Assembly (NCBI GenBank): GCA_036500225.1
Contig: DASYCJ010000058.1
Location: 29,817-93,816, forward strand
Direction: 5' to 3'
Length of the DNA: 64,000 nt
From: DASUBN01 sp036500225
GTDB lineage: Bacteria > Pseudomonadota > Gammaproteobacteria > Natronospirales > REEB76
Numbering within the stretch: position 1 is the stretch's first letter; every line of letters begins with the position of its first letter. A program made the position numbers and the translations under genes. The notes beneath the pieces are model-generated. The model saw only the letters and a program-made list of their open reading frames with translations. It ran no database searches and was not told the origin of the DNA. Positions 52,679 to 61,056 of this stretch are shown one piece after another.

Positions 52679-53629
52679 CTAGTCCTGGCTCTTGGACAGC
52701 ACGGCCATCTGAGTCCCGGTCGCCTTCACGAAGCGGGCCGGGTTCACGGCGACGCCATTGTAAAGGACTTCGAAATGCACGTGGGGCCCGGTGGACCGAC
52801 CGGTGGATCCCATCAGCGCGATCTCTTCTCCTTTCTTCACAATCTGGCCCACGTGCACCAGGATCGTCTCGTTATGTCCGTAACGGGTGGCGTAGCCGTT
52901 GCCGTGGTCTATCTCCACCAGGTTGCCGTAACCGGAACGGTCCCCCGCCCAGGTCACCACGCCCGCCGCGACAGTCTCGACCGCTTGGCCTTCGGTACCC
53001 GCGAAATCCATGCCGCTGTGCATGGAGAGCTCGCCGGTGAAGGGGTCCACGCGCATGCCGAACAGCGAGGACACGTAGCCGTTCACCACCGGTGCGCCGT
53101 TGGGCTGGGCCGCCAATTGGACATTGCGGTCCAGGAGCAGGTTTTCAAGTACCCCCAGCTTCTGTTCCCGGTCCTGGACCTGGGCCGAGAGCTGGTCCAG
53201 TTGGCTCATGAAATCCGAGGCGGTGCTGTGCTGCACCGGCCCGGGCACTTCGGGGCCGCCCTCGGCGGGCTCCTTGCTGAAATCGAACTCGCTGTGCTTC
53301 AGGCCGGCCAGGGTGGTGAGCTGGGCGCCCATGGCGTCCAGACGCATGATGTGGGCCTGCAGTACCGCGAGCTTGGCGGACATGGCATCGATGTCCGCCT
53401 GGGCATCGCGCTTGGTGCGGGCGATCTGGTCGGCCTGGGCCTTCAGCTCCATCTGCATGGGATCCGCGGCAGCGCGAACCGAAGCCTGATGGTCAGCGGT
53501 GAAATAGCCGGCCGCGAAGGTGCCGCCGAACAGAGCCAGGACGGCAGCACCCAAGGCACCCGCCAGCACGGGGTGGCCGAGGTTCAACTGGCGCGCTTCG
53601 CCGTAGCGATTGAATACGATCAGGTTCAT
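52679..53629 (-). CDS. M23/LytM-family peptidase-like protein
   Basis: 316 aa with one N-terminal membrane helix (~21-45), a coiled-coil segment (~55-110 and 135-165, MQMELKAQADQIARTKRDAQ) and a C-terminal LytM domain. The zinc ligands are visible: His in SMHSGMDFAGTEG with its Asp, and the His-x-His of STGPHVHFEV. The surrounding GYGNLVEIDHGNGYATRYGH is typical. Probably a periplasmic endopeptidase or amidase activator anchored in the inner membrane. Its place between dciA and secA is conserved in Pseudomonas-like genomes. Confidence 0.9.
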   Translation of the reverse strand: MNLIVFNRYGEARQLNLGHPVLAGALGAAVLALFGGTFAAGYFTADHQASVRAAADPMQMELKAQADQIARTKRDAQADIDAMSAKLAVLQAHIMRLDAMGAQLTTLAGLKHSEFDFSKEPAEGGPEVPGPVQHSTASDFMSQLDQLSAQVQDREQKLGVLENLLLDRNVQLAAQPNGAPVVNGYVSSLFGMRVDPFTGELSMHSGMDFAGTEGQAVETVAAGVVTWAGDRSGYGNLVEIDHGNGYATRYGHNETILVHVGQIVKKGEEIALMGSTGRSTGPHVHFEVLYNGVAVNPARFVKATGTQMAVLSKSQD

Positions 53630-53678
53630 CCCGACTACCCCGCTTAAATACCGTTGCCGTCTGGCTTACCATCTATGG

Positions 53679-54131
53679 ATGGACCACAAGCGGCCTGACC
53701 CTCTATCCCACATGCTCTCCGCCAAGGGCACGCATCTCACGTCCCTCGCGGCGGAGGCGCACAAGCTCGAAGCCTTGCGCCAATGCGTGCTCCGTTCCCT
53801 GGATCCGGAGACCGCATCCCACTGTCTGGGCGCCGATCTCAAGGACGGCGTCCTGACCCTGTTCATGGACAGCGGCGCCTGGACCACCACGCTCCGCTAT
53901 CAAAGCCAAACCATCCTGACAGCAGTACAGGCCGCCGCGAAGCAGCCCTGCCGCACACTCAAGCTCAAGGTCCTCCCTGACCCTAAACCCGGCGTGGCAC
54001 CGAAGCCACCACCGAGAGACCTCTCCGCCGAGACCAAGCGATTGCTCGAGAGCACCGCTGGTGGCGTGGACGATCCAACCTTGGCTGGATCGTTGAGGCG
54101 TCTTGCCCGCGACCGTAAGCCGCAATCCTAA
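53679..54131 (+). CDS. dciA: DciA-like DUF721 protein
   Basis: 150 aa from the ATG at 53679 (MDHKRPDPLSHML). The DUF721 pattern LDPETASHCLGADLKDGVLTLFMDSGAWTTTLRYQSQTIL is clear, followed by a basic Pro-rich tail. In bacteria without DnaC or DnaI, DciA proteins help load the replicative helicase DnaB. Neighbours lpxC, the M23 gene and secA are those of the Pseudomonas dciA locus, though the gene is on the opposite strand from them. A more distant start at 53610 is unlikely. Confidence 0.85.
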   Translation: MDHKRPDPLSHMLSAKGTHLTSLAAEAHKLEALRQCVLRSLDPETASHCLGADLKDGVLTLFMDSGAWTTTLRYQSQTILTAVQAAAKQPCRTLKLKVLPDPKPGVAPKPPPRDLSAETKRLLESTAGGVDDPTLAGSLRRLARDRKPQS

Positions 54132-54171
54132 AACCCGATAGACCTTTATTATTCTTTAAGGATCGGTCAGA

Positions 54172-55083
54172 TCAAAAAGCGTGCGCGGGCGCGAGATAGG
54201 AGATTGGCGCCGTGGCCGGATCGTCGTAAGTGACTTCTTCCCAGCATTCCTTCTGCGCCAGGAGCGCGCGCAGCAGGGCATTGTTCAGGCCGTGGCCTGA
54301 CTTGTAGGCGCTGAACGCGCCGATCAGGCTGTGGCCAAGCAGATACAGATCACCGATGGAATCGAGGATCTTATGTTTCACGAACTCGTCTTCATAGCGC
54401 AAGCCATCCTCGTTGAGGATGCGGTAGTCATCCAGCGCGATGGCGTTGTCCAGGGAAGCGCCGAGGGTTAGGTGCCGCTGGCGCAGCATCTCGATGTCGC
54501 GCATGAAGCCGAAGGTGCGGGCGCGGCTCACTTCCTTGACGAAGGAGGTGGTGGAGAAGTCCACGGTCGCCGTCTGGGTGTGCTTCTTGAACACCGGGTG
54601 TTCGAAGTCGATCTGGAAGCTGACCTTGAAGCCGTCGAATGGCTCGAAACGCGCCCACTTGTCGCCGTCGCGCACTTCGATCGGGCTCTTGATGCGGATG
54701 AAGCGCTTGTGTGCGTTCTGCTCCTCGATGCCGGCGGATTGCAGCAGGAACACGAAGGGACCGGCGCTGCCGTCCATGATCGGCACTTCCGGCGCCGAGA
54801 GGTCCACGTAGGCGTTGTCGATGCCGAGCCCGGCGAGCGCCGAAAGCAGGTGCTCCACGGTGGAGACCTTCACGTCGCCGTTGGTGATAGTGGTGCCGAG
54901 GGTGGTCTCGCTCACCTTGAGCGCATCGGCATGCACTTCGATGGGCGGATCGAGATCCACGCGGCGGAACATGATGCCGGTATTGGGGGCGGCCGGGCGT
55001 AAGGTCATGTAGACCTTCTCGCCGGTATGCAGGCCGACGCCGGTGGCGCGGATGCTGTTCTTGAGCGTCCGTTGTTTGAGCAT
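54172..55083 (-). CDS. lpxC: UDP-3-O-acyl-GlcNAc deacetylase LpxC
   Basis: First committed step of lipid A synthesis; zinc enzyme in the cytosol. 303 aa, the usual length. Motifs are LKNSIRATGVGLHTGEKV at the N-terminus, STVEHLLSALAGLGIDNAYVDL with zinc His, PIMDGSAGPFV, and HKILDSIGDLYLLGHSLIGAFSAYKSGHGLNN with zinc His and Asp. Downstream of ftsZ, with its own promoter in between. No clear terminator follows. Confidence 0.97.
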   Translation of the reverse strand: MLKQRTLKNSIRATGVGLHTGEKVYMTLRPAAPNTGIMFRRVDLDPPIEVHADALKVSETTLGTTITNGDVKVSTVEHLLSALAGLGIDNAYVDLSAPEVPIMDGSAGPFVFLLQSAGIEEQNAHKRFIRIKSPIEVRDGDKWARFEPFDGFKVSFQIDFEHPVFKKHTQTATVDFSTTSFVKEVSRARTFGFMRDIEMLRQRHLTLGASLDNAIALDDYRILNEDGLRYEDEFVKHKILDSIGDLYLLGHSLIGAFSAYKSGHGLNNALLRALLAQKECWEEVTYDDPATAPISYLAPAHAF

Positions 55084-55172
55084 TGCGGTAAGGGTCCCTG
55101 GCGCCTGCGAGAGTCCGCAGGCCCTGCGGCTGGCTATATATGAGCCGGCCGCCTCTGCGGATAAGTGGCTAA

Positions 55173-55200
55173 ATTATAGCACCCCCCCGCACCTGAACAA
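55173..55200 (-). promoter_or_regulatory. lpxC promoter
   Basis: Minus-strand TTGTTC (55195-55200), 16 bases, TATAAT (55173-55178), a good sigma-70 pair about 90 bases before the lpxC ATG. The -35 lies in the loop and one arm of the ftsZ-lpxC hairpin, so that secondary structure in the DNA or upstream RNA and this promoter occupy the same bases. Confidence 0.7.
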
Positions 55201-55236
55201 ACTTCAGGTGCGGGGCTCAAGGCTCCTCAAGCCCCG
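55185..55236 (-). terminator. ftsZ-lpxC hairpins (partly exclusive)
   Basis: Two stems share five bases. Hairpin 1: CGGGGCT / AGCCCCG (55211-55217 with 55230-55236), starting two bases after the ftsZ stop. Hairpin 2: CCCCGCACCTGAA / TTCAGGTGCGGGG, a perfect 13-bp stem (55185-55197 with 55203-55215) with a five-base loop. They cannot form fully at once. No U-run follows hairpin 2 on the minus strand (GGGGTGCTATAAT), so termination may be weak or Rho-dependent; attenuation or RNA processing is an alternative. Confidence 0.6.
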
Positions 55237-55238
55237 CC

Positions 55239-56456
55239 TCAGTCGGCCTGGCGGCGCAGGAAAGCTGGGATGTCTAGATAGGCCTGGTCCGACACATCCG
55301 GCCCATCCTCCCGCTGGCGACGCTCGAATGTCGGACGTTCGAGACGTTTCCAGTCGGGACTGGCGCCATCGGTGCCAGTGGCCTTCACCACTTGGATCAT
55401 GGGCTGCTGTACCGGCTCAGGCTGCTGCTGTTGCTGCATGGGCTGCGGGGCCGGCGCTGCGGTCTTGGCCTTGAGCACCGGCGGTTGCACCGCCTGGGTG
55501 GCCCGGCCGAGACCGGTGGCCACCACCGTGACCCGCACTTCGCCGCTCATGGAGGGGTCGAGCACCGTGCCTACCACCACCGTCGCGCTCTCGTCGGCGA
55601 AGGCTTCCACCGCCGCGCCCACTTCCTCCAGCTCGCCGATGGTGAGATCCATGCCGGCGGTGATGTTCACCAGCACGCCCTTGGCGCCGGCGAAGTTCAC
55701 GTCCTCGAGTAGCGGGCTCTTCAGTGCCGCTTCCGCCGCACGCCGCGCACGGTTCTCGCCCACCGCACCGCCGGTGCCCATCATGGCCATGCCCATCTCC
55801 GACATCACGGTACGCACGTCGGCGAAGTCCACGTTGATGAGGCCCGGGCGGGTGATGATGTCGGCGATGCCCTGCACCGCTCCCAGCAATACCTCGTTGG
55901 CGGACTGGAAGGCATTGAGCAGCGTGATCTCACGGCCCAGTACTGTGGCCAGCTTGTCGTTGGGGATCACGATCAGCGAGTCCACGTATTGACTCAGTTC
56001 GGCGATGCCTTTCTCTGCCGCCTGCATGCGTTTGCTGCGCTCGAAGCCGAAGGGCTTGGTGACCACGGCCACCACCAGGATGTCGAGTTCCTTCGCGACC
56101 TGCGCCACCACCGGCGAAGCGCCGGTGCCGGTGCCGCCGCCCATGCCGGCGGTGATGAACACCATGTCGGCGCCTTTCAGCACCTCTTCGATGCGATCCC
56201 GGTCTTCAAGCGCCGCCTGACGGCCCACGTCCGGGTTGGCGCCGGCGCCGAGACCCTTGGTGAAGCTGCCGCCAATCTGCAGGGTAGTCTTGGCGTTGGC
56301 CTTGCGCAGCACCTGCGCATCGGTGTTGATGGCGACGAAGTCCACGCCTTCGACGCCCTGGGACACCATGTACTGGATGGCGTTGCCGCCACCGCCGCCC
56401 ACGCCCACCACCTTGATCACCGCGTTCTGGCCCATGTCATCCATTAGTTCGAACAT
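55239..56456 (-). CDS. ftsZ: Cell division protein FtsZ
   Basis: Tubulin-like GTPase that forms the division ring. 405 aa, with a GAGGAGA ribosome site. GTP-binding VGVGGGGGNAIQYMV, tubulin signature GGGTGTGASPVVAQVAKEL and NVDFADVRTVMSEMG are intact. The disordered linker (~320-385) is Gln/Pro-rich (QQQQQPEPVQQP), and the C-terminal conserved peptide DIPAFLRRQ, which binds FtsA and Zap proteins, is present. Confidence 0.98.
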   Translation of the reverse strand: MFELMDDMGQNAVIKVVGVGGGGGNAIQYMVSQGVEGVDFVAINTDAQVLRKANAKTTLQIGGSFTKGLGAGANPDVGRQAALEDRDRIEEVLKGADMVFITAGMGGGTGTGASPVVAQVAKELDILVVAVVTKPFGFERSKRMQAAEKGIAELSQYVDSLIVIPNDKLATVLGREITLLNAFQSANEVLLGAVQGIADIITRPGLINVDFADVRTVMSEMGMAMMGTGGAVGENRARRAAEAALKSPLLEDVNFAGAKGVLVNITAGMDLTIGELEEVGAAVEAFADESATVVVGTVLDPSMSGEVRVTVVATGLGRATQAVQPPVLKAKTAAPAPQPMQQQQQPEPVQQPMIQVVKATGTDGASPDWKRLERPTFERRQREDGPDVSDQAYLDIPAFLRRQAD

Positions 56457-56550
56457 TGCCGGTCTCCTCTATCTATATATAAATAAGAATCTGAAGCCTT
56501 GAAACCTCTTGCGGCGTCGCCCTCCCGGAGCTGCGCCTTCTTGCGAATCC

Positions 56551-57792
56551 TCAGAACGATCCTTGGAACCACTGTTTCATCCGTTCCCACATATCCTGCA
56601 CGCCACTCGGCGCGCGCTGCGGGCTCATGCCAGCCGGCAGACTCTGGGCACCGAACAACAAAAGACCCACACCGGTCGAGTGGATGGGGTTACGCACCAC
56701 CTCCACCAGACCCGAGATGCCCTGAGGTGCGCCCAAGCGCACCGGGGCGTGGAACACTTCCTCAGCCAAGTCCACAGCGCCTTCCATCTTGGAACTACCG
56801 CCGGTGAGTACGATGCCCGCCGGTATCTGCTCCTCGAAGCCGCTGCGGCGCAGTTCCGCCTGGATCAGGCTGAACAGTTCCTCATAGCGCGGCTCCACCA
56901 CTTCAGCGAGGGTCTGGCGCGCCAGGCGACGCGGCGGGCGCTCGCCCACGCTTGGCACCTCGATGGTCTCGTCGGCGCTGGCGAGCTGCGGCAGCGCGCA
57001 GGCGTACTTGATCTTGATCTCCTCGGCGTGATGCGTCGGCGTGCGCAGGGCCACGGCGATGTCGTTGGTGACCTGATCGCCAGCGATGGGTATCACGGCG
57101 GTGTGACGGATGGCGCCGTCCGTGAACACCGCGATGTCGGTGGTGCCGCCACCGATGTCGACCAGGCATACACCCAGATCCTTCTCGTCCTCATTCAACA
57201 CCGCGTAGCTGGAGGCGAGTTGCTCCAGGATCACGTCGTCTACCTTGAGCCCGCAGCGCTCGACGCAACGCACGATGTTCTGGGCCGCGCTGGCGGCACC
57301 GGTCACGATATGCACCCGAGCCTCGAGGCGCACACCGGACATGCCGATGGGTTCGCGGATGCCGTCCTGGCCGTCGATGATGAAATCCTGGGGCAGCACG
57401 TGCAGGATCTTCTGGTCGGCGGGGATGGACACGGCCCGGGCCGCGTCGATGACCCTTTCCACGTCGCCGGCGGTGCATTCCTTGTCGCGGATCGCCACCA
57501 CGCCGTGGGAGTTGAGGCTCCTGACGTGGCTGCCGGCGATGCCGGTGAAGACCGAGTGGATCTGGCAGCCGGCCATGAGTTCGGCTTCCGCCACTGCGCG
57601 CTGGATGCTCTGCACCGTGGACTCGATGTTCACCACCACGCCCTTCTTCAGGCCACGGGAGGGATGCGAGCCGATGCCGACGATCTCCACCCCGCCTTCG
57701 GGGAGGATCTCGCCGACGATGGCCACCACCTTGGAGGTGCCGACGTCGAGGCCCACGATCAGGCGCTTGTCCGGTTTCTTAGCCATCAGCAT
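56551..57792 (-). CDS. ftsA: Cell division protein FtsA
   Basis: Actin-like membrane tether of the Z-ring. 413 aa; a second ATG two codons on (MAKKPDKR) is possible. Actin-family motifs: VGLDVGTSKVVAIVGE at the N-terminus, CLVDIGGGTTDIAVF, VVEPRYEELFSLI and GIVLTGGSSKMEGAVDLAEEVF. The C-terminal amphipathic membrane anchor is MWERMKQWFQGSF. Start overlaps the ftsQ stop by one base (TGATG). Confidence 0.97.
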   Translation of the reverse strand: MLMAKKPDKRLIVGLDVGTSKVVAIVGEILPEGGVEIVGIGSHPSRGLKKGVVVNIESTVQSIQRAVAEAELMAGCQIHSVFTGIAGSHVRSLNSHGVVAIRDKECTAGDVERVIDAARAVSIPADQKILHVLPQDFIIDGQDGIREPIGMSGVRLEARVHIVTGAASAAQNIVRCVERCGLKVDDVILEQLASSYAVLNEDEKDLGVCLVDIGGGTTDIAVFTDGAIRHTAVIPIAGDQVTNDIAVALRTPTHHAEEIKIKYACALPQLASADETIEVPSVGERPPRRLARQTLAEVVEPRYEELFSLIQAELRRSGFEEQIPAGIVLTGGSSKMEGAVDLAEEVFHAPVRLGAPQGISGLVEVVRNPIHSTGVGLLLFGAQSLPAGMSPQRAPSGVQDMWERMKQWFQGSF

Positions 57793-58550
57793 CAGGCCCC
57801 CTGTTTGGCACGGCCGCCGGCTGTCTTCCAGCCCACGGCGAAGCCATTGGTGTATCGCATATCCACGTAAGCCACGGTCGCGAGCTTGGCTGCGAGCGCG
57901 GGCAGCGCCAGCGCACTGAAGCGCGCCAGGCGTTCCGTCGCATCCTCACGGCCGAGGCGTACCTCGATGCCGTTATCCAGTTCCACGGTGGCAGCACCGC
58001 GCGCATCCACGCTCAGCGCCACGATGGCGATACCGCGGGGCTGCAAGAGGCCCACCAGCGTGTTGTATTGGGCCAGAACATCCGGTGCCGCATCATCGCG
58101 GCCCGAGAGCTGCGGCAGGGAGGCGTAAGCCTTGTCAGTGGAGTGCACGAATACCTTGCCTTGAGCATCCATGAGTCCATCGCCGCCCCAACGCGCCACC
58201 GGTGCTTCCTCCACGATGTCCACACGCAGGGTATGGGGCCATTCGCGGCGCACGTTCGCTTCCGCCACCCAGGGCAGGGCGTCCACCGCGTCACCGATAT
58301 GTTCCACATGAGTTGTGAAGAAACCGCTGCCGATCTCCGGGATCACCGCTGCGCGCACCGCATTGGGGTCCACGTGCTGCAGATGCCCGCCGATGGTGAG
58401 GATGGTGAGCTTCGGGCCCACCAGCGCAGGCCGTGCCAGCCAGGCCAAGAGGCCCATTCCCACCGCGAGCACCACTGCCGCAGCGGCGCCTACCACCACG
58501 CTGCGTTTGCGCCAGAACTTCACGGGCTGGTCGAGTTTCCGCGTGTTCAT
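57792..58550 (-). CDS. ftsQ: Cell division protein FtsQ
   Basis: Bitopic division protein of the FtsQLB complex. 252 aa from the ATG at 58550, which overlaps the murC stop (ATGA). Short basic N-terminus, one membrane helix (~17-37), then a POTRA domain (LTILTIGGHLQHVDPNAVRAAV) and the FtsQ beta domain (ALPWVAEANVRREWPHTLRVDIVEEAPVARWG). It follows murC directly; ddlB, found here in many relatives, is absent. Confidence 0.93.
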   Translation of the reverse strand: MNTRKLDQPVKFWRKRSVVVGAAAAVVLAVGMGLLAWLARPALVGPKLTILTIGGHLQHVDPNAVRAAVIPEIGSGFFTTHVEHIGDAVDALPWVAEANVRREWPHTLRVDIVEEAPVARWGGDGLMDAQGKVFVHSTDKAYASLPQLSGRDDAAPDVLAQYNTLVGLLQPRGIAIVALSVDARGAATVELDNGIEVRLGREDATERLARFSALALPALAAKLATVAYVDMRYTNGFAVGWKTAGGRAKQGA

Positions 58551-59971
58551 TCGAGTTCCACTCCACGCAAGGTCTGGTTGAGCCAAGTGGGCAATTCCGT
58601 GGACACGGCACCGATGTCGCCCGCACCCAGGGTCAGGAGCAGGTCGCCGTCCTTGAGAACGGTCGCGAGGGCATTGGGGAGGTCCTGGGCCTTCTGCACG
58701 AACACTGGATCCACCTTGCCGCGGTTGCGGATGGCACGGGCCAAGTCACGGCTGTCGGCCCCGGCGATGGGCGTCTCGCCCGCCGCATACACCTCCGTCA
58801 GCAGCAGCACATCCACCTGCGACAGGACCTCGGCGAAATCCTCGAAGAGATCGCGGGTGCGGGAATAGCGATGGGGCTGGAAAGCCACCACCAAGCGCCG
58901 ATCCGGCCAGCCTTCGCGGGCGGCCTGGATGGTGGCGGCCAGCTCACGCGGGTGATGGCCGTAGTCGTCCACCAGCAGGATGCGTCCGTAACGGGTCTCC
59001 ACCTCGCCCTGGATCTGGAAGCGACGGCCCACGCCCTGGAACTCAGCCAGGGCCTTCAAGATGGCTTCATCCGAGACGCCCAAGTCATGGGCGATGGCGA
59101 TGGCTGCCAGCGAGTTCAACACGTTGTGACGGCCTCCCAGGTTCAAGCGCACGTCCAGGGGTTTGCTGCGCTTGGGGAACCAGGCCTGGAACAGCGTCGC
59201 CCTGCCCTCGCGGCGGATGTCGGAGGCGCGAAAGTCCGCATCCTCCGAGAGACCGTAGGTCATCATGGGCCGCCCGATCACCGGCAGGAGACGGCGGATC
59301 TCAGGGTCGTCTATGCACAACACCGCGAGGCCATAGAACGGCAGATGCTGCAGGAACTCCACGAAGGTGGCACAGAGCTTGGCGAAGTCGCCGCCATAGG
59401 TGCCGAGATGATCGGCATCGATGTTGGTCACCACCGCGATGAGAGGTTGCAGATGCAGGAACGAGGCATCGCTCTCGTCCGCTTCCGCCACGAGATAGCT
59501 GCCCTGTCCCAGGCGCGCATGGGTGTCGGCGCTGATGAGCTTGCCGCCGATGACGAACGTGGGGTCTAGACCCCCTTCGCTGAGTACGCTGGCCACCAGA
59601 CTGGTGGTGGTGGTCTTGCCATGGGTGCCGGCCACGGCGATGCCGAAGCGGAAGCGCATCAGCTCCGCCAGCATCTCGGCGCGGCGCACCACCGGGATGC
59701 GGCGGTTGCGGGCTTCGACCACTTCCGGATTGTCGGCGGATACGGCGGTGGAGATCACCACCACGTCCGCATCCGCTACGTTGGCGGGATCGTGGCCGAC
59801 GAGGATGCGCGCACCCAGACCCTGCAAGCGCCGGGTCACGGTGTTGGACTTGAGGTCGGAACCGCGCACCTGGTAACCCAGGTTGATGAGTACTTCGGCG
59901 ATGCCGCCCATGCCAGCACCGCCGATGCCGACGAAATGTATGTTACGGATACGGCGCATGAGGTTGCTCAC
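58547..59971 (-). CDS. murC: UDP-N-acetylmuramate-L-alanine ligase MurC
   Basis: Adds L-Ala to UDP-MurNAc in the cytosol. 474 aa from a GTG at 59971 that overlaps the murG stop (GTGA) and has GGGAGG six bases upstream; the ATG four codons later (MRRIRNIHF) is an alternative. Motifs: HFVGIGGAGMGGIAEVL, the ATP site VAGTHGKTTTTSL, VEADESDASFLHL and DDYGHHPREL. Confidence 0.96.
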   Translation of the reverse strand: MSNLMRRIRNIHFVGIGGAGMGGIAEVLINLGYQVRGSDLKSNTVTRRLQGLGARILVGHDPANVADADVVVISTAVSADNPEVVEARNRRIPVVRRAEMLAELMRFRFGIAVAGTHGKTTTTSLVASVLSEGGLDPTFVIGGKLISADTHARLGQGSYLVAEADESDASFLHLQPLIAVVTNIDADHLGTYGGDFAKLCATFVEFLQHLPFYGLAVLCIDDPEIRRLLPVIGRPMMTYGLSEDADFRASDIRREGRATLFQAWFPKRSKPLDVRLNLGGRHNVLNSLAAIAIAHDLGVSDEAILKALAEFQGVGRRFQIQGEVETRYGRILLVDDYGHHPRELAATIQAAREGWPDRRLVVAFQPHRYSRTRDLFEDFAEVLSQVDVLLLTEVYAAGETPIAGADSRDLARAIRNRGKVDPVFVQKAQDLPNALATVLKDGDLLLTLGAGDIGAVSTELPTWLNQTLRGVELE

Positions 59972-61056
59972 GTGAGCCCTCCCACCGCGAGGCAACGTGC
60001 CGCGACCGTGGCGGCCGCATCGGTGCGGGCCGCCGCCCGCGCGTGCTTGGCCATCTCCAGCAAGGTGTCGCGATCGCCGAGCAGTTCTTCCAATTGCACT
60101 GCAAGCGCGGCCGGAGTGGCATCGCGCTGCGCGATGAGCCGCGCCGCACCTTCATCCACCAGGTAGGCGGCATTCTTGGTCTGGTGATCGTCTACCGCCG
60201 CGGCGAAGGGCACCAACACGGCGCCGAGACCCGCAGCAGCGAGTTCGGCGATGGTGAGGGCGCCGGAGCGGCACACTGCGAGATCGGCCCAGCCGTATGC
60301 CGCAGCCATGTCTTCGATGAAGGGTGCGACTCGCGCATCCACACCTAATTTCTTGTAACGGGCGGTCACCTGCTCCACATCTTTCGCGCCGGTCTGGTGC
60401 AGTACCTCGGGACGACGCCTGGCGCTCAACTGCGCGATGGCTGCCGGCAGGTTCTCATTCAGGGGCTTGGCCCCCTGACTCCCGCCGATGATCAGCAGCC
60501 GCTTCTGTCCCCTGCGCTTGGCGAGACGCCGCTCGGGCGCGGGCAAGGCGGCGATGGCTGCGCGTACCGGATTGCCGACGTGTTCCGCATGGCGCGACGG
60601 CGCGAAGGCGCCGGGGAAGCCTTCCAACACGTTGCGGGTCATGTGACTCAGTATTCGGTTGGTAACGCCGGGCACCGCGTTCTGCTCATGCAGTACCAGG
60701 GGGCAGCCCGCGAGCCGCGCCGCGACACCACCGGGCCCGCTAGCGAAACCACCCATGCCTAAAGCCGCATCGGGCTTGAGGCGACGGAAGATGGCCAGCG
60801 CCTGCATCAGCGCACGGCTCAACACGAAGGGCGACTTCAACAGCGTAGCGGCACCCTTGCCGCGCACACCACCTACGTCTATCCATTCCATGGGGATGCC
60901 GGCGGCCGGGACCACCCGGGCTTCGAGGCCCTGGCGGGTGCCGATCCAGGTCACTGCGTGGCCCTTGGCGCGCAATACGTCAGCGACAGCCAGCGCCGGG
61001 AACACGTGACCGCCGGTACCGCCAGCCATGATGACGATGCCGGGTGAACGGTTCAT
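59968..61056 (-). CDS. murG: Lipid II synthase MurG
   Basis: Adds GlcNAc to lipid I at the inner membrane. 362 aa, GT28. N-terminal GGTGGHVFPALAVADVL, then MGGFASGPGGVAARL, HEQNAVPGVTNRIL, and in the donor domain GGSQGAKPLNENLP, CRSGALTIAELAAAGLGAVLVPF with the UDP-GlcNAc Glu. Start overlaps the ftsW stop by four bases. Confidence 0.97.
   Translation of the reverse strand: MNRSPGIVIMAGGTGGHVFPALAVADVLRAKGHAVTWIGTRQGLEARVVPAAGIPMEWIDVGGVRGKGAATLLKSPFVLSRALMQALAIFRRLKPDAALGMGGFASGPGGVAARLAGCPLVLHEQNAVPGVTNRILSHMTRNVLEGFPGAFAPSRHAEHVGNPVRAAIAALPAPERRLAKRRGQKRLLIIGGSQGAKPLNENLPAAIAQLSARRRPEVLHQTGAKDVEQVTARYKKLGVDARVAPFIEDMAAAYGWADLAVCRSGALTIAELAAAGLGAVLVPFAAAVDDHQTKNAAYLVDEGAARLIAQRDATPAALAVQLEELLGDRDTLLEMAKHARAAARTDAAATVAARCLAVGGLT

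Noticed and set aside
56509..57870. 453-aa plus-strand open frame opposite ftsA
   Set aside because: Mirror of ftsA codon pattern; His/Asp/Gly-rich, no domain. ftsA is complete on the minus strand.
58433..59569. 378-aa plus-strand open frame opposite murC
   Set aside because: Same type of antisense shadow, and murC motifs on the other strand are intact.
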